NCBI GenBank assembly: GCA_963854835.1
Contig: OY978530.1
Location: 19,433,437 to 19,497,436, forward strand
DNA: 64,000 nt
Direction of reading: 5' to 3'
Origin: Megamerina dolium
Lineage: Eukaryota > Arthropoda > Insecta > Diptera > Megamerinidae
This document shows positions 1 through 11,189 of the stretch, one piece after another; positions within the stretch are counted from its first letter, which is position 1; each line of letters begins with the position of its first letter. Below the pieces are notes generated by a model. The model saw only the letters and a list, made by a program, of their open reading frames with translations, searched no databases and had not been told where the DNA came from. A program made the translations under genes and the position numbers.

Positions 1-359
1 CGATAACTTGTTGCGATTTTGAAGGTAATTTCAATAGAAACCCTCGTCCCTCGTCCCTATTGGCAAAAAAATAGGTCGATTTCTGCAAGCTTCTATTGAG
101 GCGAATTTTTCACCAGCAAAATCATTCGCCATAGACAGGAACAGGTAGTAATCACTTGGTGCCAGGTCCGGTGTCGAGTTGCCGTTGAACATCGGTTACA
201 AGCGTAGTGGAAACATCAAACGAATACTGGCATGTCAACGCCAAGAGGTTTCAGCAAAATCAGCAGCGGTAATTTGGGCACAGATGAATATAGATGATGG
301 GACATGCAAGTTGTGAGTAGTGGAAGCGGATAAATAAATAACGAATAAAAGCATCATAC

Positions 360-1895
360 CTGGTAGGACGTTATTGGAACCTAAAGAAAATGGAATGGTA
401 CCGAATATTAAATCCAACTAATACATCTACAGTTGTGAAGAAAGGTATAGTGATTGATCATTGCCAGGAAGTTACTGCGAAAGAGTTCGTCGATAAAAAG
501 TGGAAGATCAGGAACAGTTAGAGCGGAGATAAAATGGAAAAACTGGTGGACGAACAATCATCATGTGAAACATCACATTGACACCGATAACTCTAGACCA
601 ATCCGTCAAGTAGCACTACGAGTTCCATTGGCCAAAAGAGATGAAGCCATTAAACTGATTACCGATATGCAGAAGCAAAGTGTTATTGAACCATCAGCAA
701 GTCCATGGAGTCCACCAAATGTACCGGTAAAGAAGAAGGATGGAATACTCTATTCTGTGTGGAGTACAGAAAGCTAAATGATATTACGGAAAAAGATAGC
801 TATCCACTGCCAAGAATCGATGACACTCTGGACACGCTATCTGGTGCGAAGTGGTTTTCAACTCTTGATCTGCAAAGTGGAACGTGGTGAGGAGGAAAAA
901 GAGAAAAAGTTCAAAGAAATATTTTTAAGTGTATACAATCAGCAGTGCTTAAACTGAATCCGAAAAAGTGTTCACTCTTCAGGCGAGAAATTAAATATCT
1001 TGGTCATAAAGTAACAACAGAAGGGGCACATACCTACAAGAAAAAAGTATCAGCAGTACACGAATGGTCTATTCCAGCAAATCTTCACGAGTAAAGAAGC
1101 TTCCTAGGCTTGTGTACCTACTATAGACGATTTTTTCCTGGATTTGCAAACATTGCCATTAGTCTGCATGAGCTTACAAGAAAGAACAAACAATTTGTGT
1201 GGGTCGAGGAACAGCAGAAAGCATTCGATCAGCTGGAAAACTCTGTTGAGCACCAGTATTATCGTATCCAGTACCTGGTCAAAAGTTTCTGTTGGACACA
1301 GATGCGAGTGGCTATGGAATAGGTGTTGTGCTCTCCCAGATCATATATGGCAAGAAAAAGTGATAGCATACTATAGTAAAATCCTGTCAAAGCCAGAAAG
1401 AAATTACTGTATCCTCGAAGAGTGCAACTCGCAATACTGGAATGTGTAAAGTATTTTATTTAAAAACCAAAAGAACAATTGGCGCGCTGGATTTAACGCC
1501 TGCAGAGTTGCGAGTTGCTCGCAATAATGTAATGTGTAAAGTATTTTCATAAATACTTGTACCCTTAGTCATTTCATCTACGAACTGACCACGCAGCGCT
1601 AGGGTGGTTACAATTCAAAAATCCAAAAGGACAATTGGCGCCCTGGATTGAACGGCTACAGAGTTATGACTTTACAATCGAGCATCGTAAAGGATGTAAA
1701 CATTGTTCTCGAGTGGAAAGCAAAGAGCACATTGCCGAAATACGACTTACGCGAATATCTTGCCGGACGAGTCATGAGCCACATACCAAGAGCAAGAAGA
1801 TCAGTGGAATGACCCAGATCTCGTAAAGATTATAATAAAGTGATAGCTGAATATCACAGTGATTTCAGTGGAGGACATTTGGGCATCACCAAATG
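360..1895 (+). mobile_element. Decayed Ty3/gypsy pol fragment
   Basis: Broken reverse transcriptase, RNase H and start of integrase of an LTR retrotransposon. Translated pieces match the better-kept copy at 42.3-45.8 kb: the RT N-terminus at 454-777 (SRPIRQ, VPLAKRDEAIKLI, VIEPSASPWS), an RT palm piece at 705-890 (SGAKWFSTLDLQSG), the thumb/connection at 1,110-1,322 and the RNase H/zinc-domain start at 1,635-1,890. The frame changes repeatedly, and a stop or deletion follows the first catalytic Asp region. It stops at 1,895, where the integrase HHCC domain begins, and runs into a (TA)n tract. Bases 1-360 show nothing I can identify; they may be upstream pol of the same element. Confidence 0.85.
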
Positions 1896-1899
1896 TCCT

Positions 1900-2040
<141 letters not shown>

Positions 2041-3677
2041 CAGTGAGCGACGAAAGTCTACATACGGCGACCATTTCGGCTATCTGACATGTCCAAAAGC
2101 ATAATGAAAAGAAGTAATGATGCAATTTCGTTTTAAATATGTTTTTATCATTACATACCAAAAATTATTTTATTTCATTAAAAACTTAACAAGTTATTAA
2201 CATAAAACGAAAAAAATTCAATGACAAAAGTCTACATACGGCGCGCATTCCACGCTTCTTTTTTGTTGTGTGTTGCGGCGCAATAACGGGAAAGTACCGC
2301 TAGTTACATTTTGCTGTTTTGCTTGGTAATAGACATACTTGGATTGCATTTAGTTGTATTTTGGCTGTTTCCAGAAGTTCGTGGTTGTGACAATGGCTTC
2401 CCGTAAAGAAATATTAATTGATGTGCGAAACTTAGTAGTAAAGTATAGAAATGAAAACAAATCGTATGGTGAAATATCAAGCTTATTAAATTTAACAAAA
2501 TCAACAGTTCAAACAATATTCAATAACTACAAAAAAACGAATAGTCTTGAAAATAAACCGCGTAGTGGTCGCCCAAAGAAGCTGAGTCGCAGAGATGTAT
2601 CGTTCATTTTGAAAGAAGTGGATCAAAATCCGAAAGTGGCAGGCACTAAGTTGGCCGCAGAGCTAGCAACTAGGTCAAATACAAATGTGCATCCACGAAC
2701 AGTTCAAAGAGCCTTGAATAATAATGGGTTTCACAGCAGAACTCCGCGTAGGAAACCGTATATAAGTGAAAAAAATCGCAAACTTCGTTTGGAATTCGCG
2801 CAAAAGCATTTAGACAAGGGAATTGATTTCTGGAAACGAGTATTATTTACAGATGAGTCAAAATACAATTTATTTGGAAGTGACGGTAGAGCCAAAATTT
2901 GGAGAAAACCATATACCGCAATGAACCCGAAACACTTAGTTCCTACGGTGAAGAATGGCGGTGGGAGTGTAATGGTTTGGGGCGCTGTCGCTGCATCTGG
3001 AGTTGGAAATTTGGTATTTGTGGAGGGTAACATGGATCGCTTTCAATATAAATCTATTTTGAAACAAAACTTAAAAGCATCGGTTGATAAACTATGCCTT
3101 GGTGAGAGTTGGATCTTCCAACAGGATAGCGATTTAAAACATACCGCCCATATCGTGAGGGACTGGCTGCTTTACTACGCTCCACGACAACTGTATTCAC
3201 CTCCTCAAAGTCCAGACTTAAATATTATTGAACACGTTTGGGAGCTTTTGGAGCGGAAGATACGGAAACATCACATTACTAGTGCCCTAGTACTAAAAGA
3301 GAAGCTGCAACAGGAATGGCAACAAATAACGGCCCTTGAAATCGAAAATTTAGTCGTTTCAATGCCCCGACGTTTGCAAGCAGTTATAGATGCTAGTGGA
3401 GGGTCAACCAAATATTAAACGACGACTTATTTTAACTTTTAGTGCCTTATCAAAGTATTTCCTTTTGATTTTCAAATCGTACGTAGACTTTTGTCATTGA
3501 ATTTTTTTCGTTTTATGTTAATAACTTGTTAAGTTTTTAATGAAATAAGATAATTTTTGCTATGTAATAATAAAAACATATTTAAAACAAAATTGCATCA
3601 TTACTTCTTTTCATTATGCTTTTGGACATGTCAGATAGCCGAAATGGCCGCCGTACGTAGACTTTTGTCGCTCACTG
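2041..3677 (+). mobile_element. Tc1-like transposon, complete, IR/DR type
   Basis: A 1,637-bp element bounded by CAGTGAGCGACGAAAGTC and its reverse complement, flanked on both sides by TA (2,039-2,040 and 3,678-3,679) inside a (TA)n tract. The inverted repeats are about 200 bp. Each contains two copies of a motif centred on AAAGTCTACATACGGCG (outer 2,048-2,069 and 3,652-3,677; inner 2,222-2,243 and 3,478-3,497). This is the inverted-repeat/direct-repeat (IR/DR) layout known from Sleeping Beauty-type Tc1 elements. It encodes an uninterrupted transposase, so it could be an active or recently active copy. Confidence 0.95.
2393..3418 (+). CDS. Tc1-like transposase (DD34E), intact
   Basis: A 341-residue cut-and-paste transposase, the usual length for Tc1-like enzymes. 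I chose the ATG at 2,393 because the frame upstream has only a TTG. Residues 1-110 form a paired-like DNA-binding region with two helix-turn-helix stretches separated by a GRPKKLS hook. The catalytic triad is D154 (LFTDESKYN), D245 (FQQDSDLKHTA) and E280 (NIIEHVW), with exactly 34 residues between the last two. The usual QQDNDPKHTA motif reads QQDSDLKHTA here, so a normally conserved Pro is Leu; the catalytic Asp is kept. The reading frame has no stops or shifts. Function is inferred from the family. Confidence 0.95.
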   Translation: MASRKEILIDVRNLVVKYRNENKSYGEISSLLNLTKSTVQTIFNNYKKTNSLENKPRSGRPKKLSRRDVSFILKEVDQNPKVAGTKLAAELATRSNTNVHPRTVQRALNNNGFHSRTPRRKPYISEKNRKLRLEFAQKHLDKGIDFWKRVLFTDESKYNLFGSDGRAKIWRKPYTAMNPKHLVPTVKNGGGSVMVWGAVAASGVGNLVFVEGNMDRFQYKSILKQNLKASVDKLCLGESWIFQQDSDLKHTAHIVRDWLLYYAPRQLYSPPQSPDLNIIEHVWELLERKIRKHHITSALVLKEKLQQEWQQITALEIENLVVSMPRRLQAVIDASGGSTKY

Positions 3678-4258
<581 letters not shown>

Positions 4259-4309
<51 letters not shown>

Positions 4310-4314
4310 TATAT

Positions 4315-4376
<62 letters not shown>
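4259..4376. repeat. (TA)n microsatellite
   Basis: Nearly pure TA between the solo LTR and the long-inverted-repeat element. Confidence 0.97.
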
Positions 4377-4378
<2 letters not shown>

Positions 4379-4379
<1 letters not shown>

Positions 4380-6175
4380 GGTGGGTCAAATTGTAGGGGG
4401 CCGAAAAAATGTTAAGGGGCTCATCGAGATTCTTGTTCTACGGGTCATTTAAAGATACTTTTCCAAAGAAACCATAGCTCTAAAATGATTTTCGAGCCCC
4501 CGGCTTTTTCAAAATAGGTTTTTCCCCAAATACTCAAGAATAGATGTAAAAAAAAATGCTATTTTCTCTAGCCAAATGTGTATGTGGGGGTTTTTGGATC
4601 GAGGAATCCATTTTTGAGATCTATTTTTATTTTTGAGCACCACCAGAGGGCGCTTTCGTTCATTTTTTAATTTTATCGTTTTTTTTTGGTTAAATTTACG
4701 AAATTTTTCGTGTAAATTGACGAATATTTGACTTTCTCATAAGACAACCCAAAACTTTAAATAGCCCAGAGTGTTTAGCGTTAAAAATGATGGGGGAAGG
4801 GGGGGGGGGTTATTCATTCACGACCTATATCGAATTTAAGACAAAGAGTAAACAAAGCATATTTTACTTTATTTTTTTCTTCTAAAATTCAACATAACAA
4901 ATAATAAAAGCATATAAAATGTAATTAATCTAGATTCTAAAATGTAATTAATCTAGAATCTAGAGACATTGCTTTGTTGATGAAAAATTCGTTCAATTTG
5001 ATGACTTTGTGTTCAGAATCTTCATTTTCTACTTTTATGTAGCCTAATAATTGGGAATGTGGTTCCTTTAAAACAACTAGGTGAGGTTCTTTCACCATCC
5101 TTGGATGAAATTTGTTATCGATTTTTTCCATCGTTAAAGAATCATTTTTTCTGCCGTCGAATGAAAATGCAATTAAATTGGAAGCATCATACCGATTATG
5201 AAGCACTTTTTGTCTACATTTAACTTTTTCTCTACGAACTTTAGACTTGTCCATAATGACAAGATTGCCATGACCATCTTTGACGCCAATGTCTTCCATA
5301 AGAGATGTTGCCAATGCTGATGCTATTCTATCTGACACACCAAATCTGTCACACATCATAGCAAACTTGAAAGCATCGTATCTGGGTGTATATGGTCCTC
5401 GTTTCGTTTGAGATGCATTTTGTGCTTCTACTAAATGTGTACTATGCTCATAATCACTTTCCTGGTCTTCTTCTGGCACGTATGTTAGACCCTGGCTCTC
5501 TTCAATTGTTTCTATTATTGTAGATGTAGGTGCTTGCTCTTCAATTTCTGTCTGGTATTCCGGTATCGTAGATCTTCTGTCATTATGTTGATCCATCATA
5601 AACTCTTTCAACTCTTCTGGAATCATTCCACATGAGCATAGAGCAGCTTTCAAGTCACATTTACATTTCCCAATGTAAAATAATTATTTTATGGATCGTA
5701 AGAAAGATGTGAAACTGGTAAAAATGTGATTTAGGTCTTAGCTTGAAATCTATCGATTTTATTTTTAGAAAAGCTGGAAAAAGGAACAAAATGTATGGAA
5801 TATGATTTAACAATTTATAATTCGAGTATGTATTTTGAATATATTCAATACAAAGTCAAAAATTCGTCTATTTCCACAACAGTATCGTATATTTTTCCAA
5901 AAAAATGTACGAAAGCGCCCTCTGGCGGCACTCAAAAATAAAAATTAATGTCAAAAATGGATTCCGCGACCCAAAAAACCCCCACATACACATTTGGCTA
6001 AAGGAAATAGCATTTTTTTGCCTCTATTCTCGAATATTTCTAGAAAAAATACCTATTTTGAAAAATCCGGGGGCTCGAAATTCATTTTAGAGCTATGGTT
6101 TCTTTGGCAAATTTGCTTAGAATGACCCATAGAATAAGAATCACGAGCCTTTGGGTCGAAAAAATTTGACCCACC

Positions 6176-6176
<1 letters not shown>
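4379..6176. mobile_element. DNA transposon of unrecognised family, long TIRs
   Basis: A 1,798-bp element whose ends read GGGTGGGTCAAATT inward from both sides. The inverted similarity extends, imperfectly, for about 380 bp; for example CCATAGCTCTAAAATGA, ATGTGTATGTGGGGG and AGAGGGCGCTTTCGT occur in both arms. TA lies at both junctions (4,377-4,378 and 6,177-6,178), but since it sits in (TA)n the true target duplication is uncertain. The centre carries one - strand ORF (4,937-5,653) that I do not recognise as any catalytic transposase domain, so this is probably a non-autonomous or decayed copy. I cannot place it in a named superfamily. Confidence 0.8.
4937..5653 (-). CDS. Unrecognised protein inside long-TIR element
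   Basis: An open frame of about 238 codons. It has no ATG at its upstream end: the first codon shown is TTG, and the frame runs on to a stop about 30 bases further up, so the true start or a splice acceptor is unknown. Visible features are a short Cys cluster at the N-terminus (KCKCDLKAALCSCG), an acidic, Gln/Thr-rich linker (about residues 25-80), then an ordered region containing RYDAFKFAMMCDRFGVS, KVRREKVKCRQK and FSFDGRKNDS, and finally VVLKEPHSQLLGYI. From memory this order resembles uncharacterised arthropod and cnidarian proteins found in repeats; I cannot verify that. No D-D-E/D motif is visible, and the ORF may be a C-terminally truncated transposase. Confidence 0.5.
   Translation of the reverse strand: MKAALCSCGMIPEELKEFMMDQHNDRRSTIPEYQTEIEEQAPTSTIIETIEESQGLTYVPEEDQESDYEHSTHLVEAQNASQTKRGPYTPRYDAFKFAMMCDRFGVSDRIASALATSLMEDIGVKDGHGNLVIMDKSKVRREKVKCRQKVLHNRYDASNLIAFSFDGRKNDSLTMEKIDNKFHPRMVKEPHLVVLKEPHSQLLGYIKVENEDSEHKVIKLNEFFINKAMSLDSRLITF

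Positions 6177-6222
<46 letters not shown>
6177..6222. repeat. (TA)n microsatellite
   Basis: Short TA tract between the long-TIR element and gypsy debris. Confidence 0.95.
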
Positions 6223-6227
<5 letters not shown>

Positions 6228-6229
6228 TT

Positions 6230-7726
6230 TTTTTGTTTTACAATTTGTCAATTCCCTGTATTCTGTGCTTAAAACTTTCATACGATATAGTAAAAGAGAT
6301 TAAGGCTATTGATACGGCTTGAGAATAGTGGAACAATGTCTCCCAATATCTCCCATACCTGAAAAGTGCAATGTCCTCAATGTATTTTTCTTATTTACAA
6401 ATTAAATTTTTCTTGAAAACAACCAAATAGATATGTATTTTCTTTGACAAAAACTATATAATTTTAGAATTTTAACTTATTCGTAATCATACAATATGAT
6501 AGAGAAAGACATTTTTTTCTGCAGACATTTTAGTTTTAATGATATAACTAAAAAAAAGCATTTATAAATTAAATTAATTTTATTCTTGCTTTTAAATTGA
6601 TTTTTATATTTTCTGACTCTTTGGTTTTTAAATTTAACAACATGATGCTCTCCATCTTCTTCGGTTTGAAGCAGTCGTACTTTTTTATAAGGGTTAGATA
6701 TTTTGCCTAATTTTTCCCTTGAATTTTCGGCATTTACCAAATTGATATCAATATCATTCTCTTTCCTTTTTTTTTATTTGCATTATTAATTATTTTCTCT
6801 TTAATTTGTTGCGGATTATATTTGTTGGCTGCTTGTTAAAAGAAATGTTATGTGGAATTTCACCGATAGTAGAATGAGCAATGACATGATTATAAGTATA
6901 GAGAGTTTGTTAAATTTCCATATATTTTAGCTCTTTATCACATGAAGTGTTAATTATTCTAAATTTTTCATTCAGTGTTTTATGCAAAAGCTCAATGTCA
7001 CCAATAGCTGTCTTTCCTGTAGCTACTTCAATTTTTATATTCAATTGATCGCACCATTGCTTAATTTTGACATTATTCATACCTTGGTCTCGATATATTT
7101 TTATGAGTTTAGCAGGTCCCATACAGTTGAAGACTTTTAGTAGGGCTTTTTTTGTTTCTAAAAAATTAAGTGCTCTAATTTTTACTGCCATAGCGAATTT
7201 TGAAATTAAATCAATGCACGTCAAATAACACTCGTTATCCGATTTCTAAAAATATACAATATACTTTTCTCGAATTTCGTTAACCGGGGGTGTAATTTTG
7301 AATGACAATTTGTTGGATATGTAGTCGTTTTTACAATGATTGCACAATTCACATTCATTTATTACTTTAGAAAATTCTCTTAAGTAATTAGGATAATAAT
7401 GTTTTTCCTTTTCAACTTTTTCTATTCCCTGATGACCATTTAGATAAAATTCAGTTATTTTAGTCTTAAAAGCAGAATAATTTTGAATATTTTCTAACTC
7501 ACGAGTTGACCGATAAATTTTGTTTCGGTTTGTTGTAATTAGTATTTTATATACTTCTTGAAATTGAAGAAAATCATCGTAATTCGTCATAAATATTGCT
7601 GTATTATTTTCACTAAATAAGTTTTAATTAGTAGCTTAATATAGTCAGAAGTTAATTCATTATAAGCAATAATAGTAATGTTATTTGCAAAATATCTTGT
7701 TGTTTTATTTCTTAAACACGTGTGAG
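6230..7726 (-). mobile_element. 3' part of a Ty3/gypsy (errantivirus-like) element
   Basis: LTR-proximal and integrase sequence of an old gypsy-type element. The left end, beginning with CAATTCCCTGTATTCTGTGC, recurs at 15.49 kb and, diverged, at 34.26 kb, where it behaves as LTR sequence. Integrase pieces lie on the - strand at 7,246-7,590, 6,910-7,224 and 6,477-6,740. No env-like frame is seen. The right end passes without a visible boundary into a SINE at 7,727, and the same gypsy/SINE junction exists at 16,259. Confidence 0.75.
6910..7590 (-). pseudogene. Gypsy integrase, broken
   Basis: Two adjoining - strand frames. 7,246-7,590 carries the integrase zinc domain (FYLNGHQGIEK, YYPNYLREF, then CELCNHC: the H-H-C-C finger). 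6,910-7,224 carries the catalytic core start (MTCIDLISKFAMAVKI) and the second Asp region (YRDQGMNN, where gypsy elements usually have DNG or DQG). The frames are separated by a short shift at about 7,225-7,245. A separate C-terminal piece at 6,477-6,740 contains KLGKISNPYKKVRLLQ. The expected catalytic Glu segment is not clearly preserved. Confidence 0.7.
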
Positions 7727-8076
7727 GGTGCCGTAGCTCAGTGGTTAGTGTGTTGGCCTTCTGATCTGTAGGTCGTGGGTTCAATCCCCGGCTGAAGCAT
7801 ACCAAATTTAATATCGAAAAGATTTTTCTTTTGAACGGTGCCCACCTGTCGGCAAGCAATGCAATTCTTCCGGCAATAACAATTTGCCATGGAAAAGCTT
7901 CAAAAAGAACTCTGTGACAAAGCTCACAAAAAGTGATGTCGCAAGAGTTCTGCCGTTCGGAACCGGCTAAAATAAGTAGGTCCCTTCTAATACTGTCTAA
8001 AATTTAACACGCACAACAGTAATGGAAAAGAAGCTTGGCCAATGAGCCCTTCGGGGCTTTAAGGGGGCTTCGGGAC
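7727..8076 (+). mobile_element. tRNA-derived SINE, copy 1
   Basis: The head folds like a tRNA. Box A is TAGCTCAGTGG at 7,734-7,744, and box B is GGTTCAATCC at 7,778-7,787, 33 bases downstream: an internal RNA polymerase III promoter. The body, about 270 bp, is shared with copies at 9,235 and 61,060 (landmarks AAAATAAGTAGGTCCCTTCT, ACGCACAACAGTAATGGA, CCAATGAGCCCTT, GGGGCTTTAAG). It ends at a (TA)n tract. It has no coding capacity; it would need a partner LINE for movement. Confidence 0.9.
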
Positions 8077-8107
<31 letters not shown>

Positions 8108-8126
8108 AACACAAAACATACACGCA

Positions 8127-8207
<81 letters not shown>
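8077..8207. repeat. (TA)n microsatellite with internal spacer
   Basis: TA tracts at 8,078-8,100 and 8,131-8,207, separated by ACATACACGCATAATTA, a motif also found beside the (TA)n tract at 13,261. Confidence 0.95.
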
Positions 8208-8213
<6 letters not shown>

Positions 8214-9233
8214 TGCTAGCCAGAACTGGGTAATTATCTGGTTATTATGTGGGTAGCATTACCCTCTAAAGTGGTTAAAAAACTGGGTAACTTTGTATAG
8301 GCGCTGGGTAAAAACTAACTACTTTCCCCTTGTACGTGTGACCACGCATCCCTATCGCTCTCATTCACTTACGTGATAAAGAAAACATATAGCTATACTC
8401 CTCTAATTTCCCTCGGTGCAGGGTTGCATTTTTAATAAACATTCTGAATTATTCTCAAAAATGTCAAACACAATTTAAAATGTCAAATTCTTTATTTTAT
8501 TGAAAATTATTAAGATTATTAATAACAATAATAATGATAATAATATTTATAACAATTGTAACAATATTAGTAATTATATTAATTTTAACGAGTTTTTAAA
8601 TAATACATTATGAAATTTGAAAAAATTACAATATTAATACAATATTACTTTTAGATAAATGTTATAAAATTCCATTTTAACATTATTATAATCAAATGAA
8701 AAGTAATGAAATCACCTTTCTTTTGATACATTTACAATTAGAAATAATTTACAAATTTTTAATAAACAATAATTTTATAACTTAACTTTCTTCTTTGTAT
8801 ATACTGTCCTTCTTGAAGACATTTAGGACAGCTATTTTTCCCTGTGTGTGACTTCACACCAGTTACAAAGGCCTGAGCTGGATATATTAAAAATAGCTAC
8901 CAAATCGATGTCTTGTATAACTTCTCTTGAATTATGTTATTTTATTCACTTCAACTTACTTGAATTGCCTTATCTTGATGATTCTTCTTTCCTTGCTTCT
9001 TTTCTGTTAATATAATTAAATTTAATAAAACATTATAAAATGTTTGCCAATTTACCAATTTGATCGCTTCAATGTAAAATAATTACAAATGTTTTGACAG
9101 TTCAACATTTGTTCATTGTCAACAGTATTAACCCTCTGATTGGCCACAAGATTTTGAATGTAATTTTTTAATTTTTAAAAGCAAGACACTGCTTTAAACA
9201 AATTTTTGATCATTTTAATTATAGTAACAATGT
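8208..9233. other. AT-rich sequence without recognised gene
   Basis: The start (8,210-8,320) contains four CTGGGTAA-like repeats in both orientations, which may be the end of an unnamed repeat. The rest is AT-rich with short runs of ATA/ATT. I see no ORF with coding character and no second terminal repeat. Confidence 0.5.
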
Positions 9234-9234
9234 G

Positions 9235-9580
9235 GGTGCCGTAGCTCAGTGGTTAGTGTGTTCGCCTTCTGATCTGTAGGTCGTGGTTCAATCCCCGGCT
9301 GATGCATAACAAATTTAATATCGATAAGATTTTTCTTTCAAATGGTACCCACCTGTCAGCAAGCAATTGGCAATTCTTCCGACAGTAACAACTTGCCATG
9401 AAAACGCTTCTAAAAGAACTCTGTGACAAAGCTCAGAAAAAGTGATGTCACAAGTGCTCTGCCGTTCGGAACCGGTTAAAATAAGTAGGTCCCTTCTAAT
9501 ACTGTCCAAATTTAAGACGCACAACAGTAATGGAAGAGAAGCTCGGCCAATGAGCCCTTTGGGGCTTTAAGTGCCACATA
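9235..9580 (+). mobile_element. tRNA-derived SINE, copy 2
   Basis: Same family as 7,727-8,076, with box A TAGCTCAGTGG and box B GGTTCAATCC. One G is missing from the run before box B, as in the copy at 61,060. It ends after GGGGCTTTAAGTGCCACATA with a T-rich tail (about 9,585-9,600). Because it shares the one-base difference and the GATGCATAACAA junction with the 61-kb copy, these two belong to one subfamily, and copies 1 and 3 to another. Confidence 0.92.
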
Positions 9581-9876
9581 TTTATTTTTTTTTTTTTTTA
9601 TTTATAACAACAAAAGATTTATAAGTTAATTTAATTACGATGAAATTAATATTAATCGAAAAGAGAAAATACACAAATGCATTTTAGAAGATTGACCCTC
9701 ATACGTAAGCAGGGGTTAATTTTGCAAAATAATTTTGAATTTATCACTTTGACAGATTTCATAAAGCAAATATGAAAGCTCAAATTATTATGTCAATTAA
9801 CGTCATGCTATTTCATTCGCACTCATTACATGAAAAACAAGGCAATAAGAAATATCCCAGAAATATGCATTAGTAT

Positions 9877-10671
9877 TTGTATTTGTACCGCTGCCCCCGC
9901 CACGATATCAAAATCGTGCTTGGCGACTTTAATGCCAGGGTGGGCAAGGAAGGTACCTTTGGTCCAACTGTCGGAAAATTCAGCCTTCACCAGAACACCT
10001 CCGATAACGGAATGAGGCTGATCGACTTCGCCGCAGCACGAAACATGGTAATTGGTGGTACCAGATTCCAGCATCTCGACATCCACAAAGCTACATGGCT
10101 GTCTCCAGATCAACGTACAAGAAACCAAATTGATCATGTGGTGATTGACGGAAGGCATGCTTCCAGTGTCATGGATGTGAAATCGATCCGTGGTGCCAAC
10201 ATCGACTCGGATCACTACCGTGTTGCAGCTAAGGTGCGCACACGTTTATGTGTCGCAAAGAACAAAAGAAGTCCCACACAGAGAAAGCTCGACGTCAGTA
10301 AGCTGCGATCACCAGAGACAGCAGATGCATTTTCCACTCGACTATCGGATCTGCTTATGCAGAACACTCCCCCACTTGATGATACATGCGCACGGTGGAC
10401 ACATATATCCCACTCCATGACTACTGCTGCCGAGGAGGTAATCGGTTACTACCGGCCTCTGAGGAATGAGTGGTATGATCAGGAGTGTCGCGACGCTACC
10501 GCAGAGAAAGACGCCGCCTACAGAAAAACCCTGCGTGCAGGCGCAACGCGAGCTGTTAAGGAGCGGTATAGAGAGAAAAGGAGTGCAGAGAGACGTCTTT
10601 TCAGGCGCAAGAAGAGGGAGTTGGAAAGACGCGAGTGTGAGGAGATAGAGATGTGTACCGACAAGAATTAG
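9877..10671 (+). pseudogene. RTE endonuclease C-terminus and linker
   Basis: 264 codons. Endonuclease motifs are visible: IVLGDFNARVG, then RNQIDHVVIDGRH, and IDSDHYRVAAKVR with the terminal catalytic SDH. A basic, Arg/Glu-rich linker follows (EKRSAERRLFRRKKRELERR). The frame ends in TAG at 10,669-10,671, just before sequence that would continue RKFFEKIKRL-type linker, so this stop is a mutation. The upstream N-terminal catalytic residues are absent. Confidence 0.85.
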
Positions 10672-11189
10672 ACTCGAAAATTCTTTGAAAAGATCAAGCG
10701 CCTGAGTGGAGGTTTAAATCCCGGAGCCTCTTCTTGTCGTGATGGAAATGGGAATCTGGTTACGGATGTCCAGAGTGTACTGAGCCTATGGAGGGAACAC
10801 TTCTCCACGTTACTGAATGGCGATGCTACGAACAATTCCGCCAGTGGAGGAGTTTGTTCGATAACCCCAATTACAGATGATGGTGTTGATATTCCACCAC
10901 CCGACTATGACGAGGTTGAAACGGCCATTTTAAGGGTGAAGAACAACAAAGCTGCAGGTGCTGATGGCCTGCCTGCCGAGTTGTTTAAGACCGTAGGCGA
11001 TGAGCTGCTCACCCGCATGCACCAGCTCATAAGCAGAATATGATCGGATGAGAGCATGCCTGATGATTGGAGGCTCAGTGTTCTCTGTCCTGTATATAAA
11101 AAGGAGACCCCACAATTTGCGCCAACTACTGTGGAATAAGTCTCCTGAGCATCGCATACAAGGTTCTATCGAGCGTACTGTGTGAAAGG

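Noticed and set aside
7727..7800. Possible functional tRNA gene with good A and B boxes
   Set aside because: The same sequence recurs with a conserved 270-bp body at three other sites, so it is a SINE head; acceptor-stem pairing is not convincing.
7587..7859. Minus-strand ORF with [20 protein letters not shown]
   Set aside because: Reverse translation of the SINE head, a common artefact of tRNA-derived repeats.
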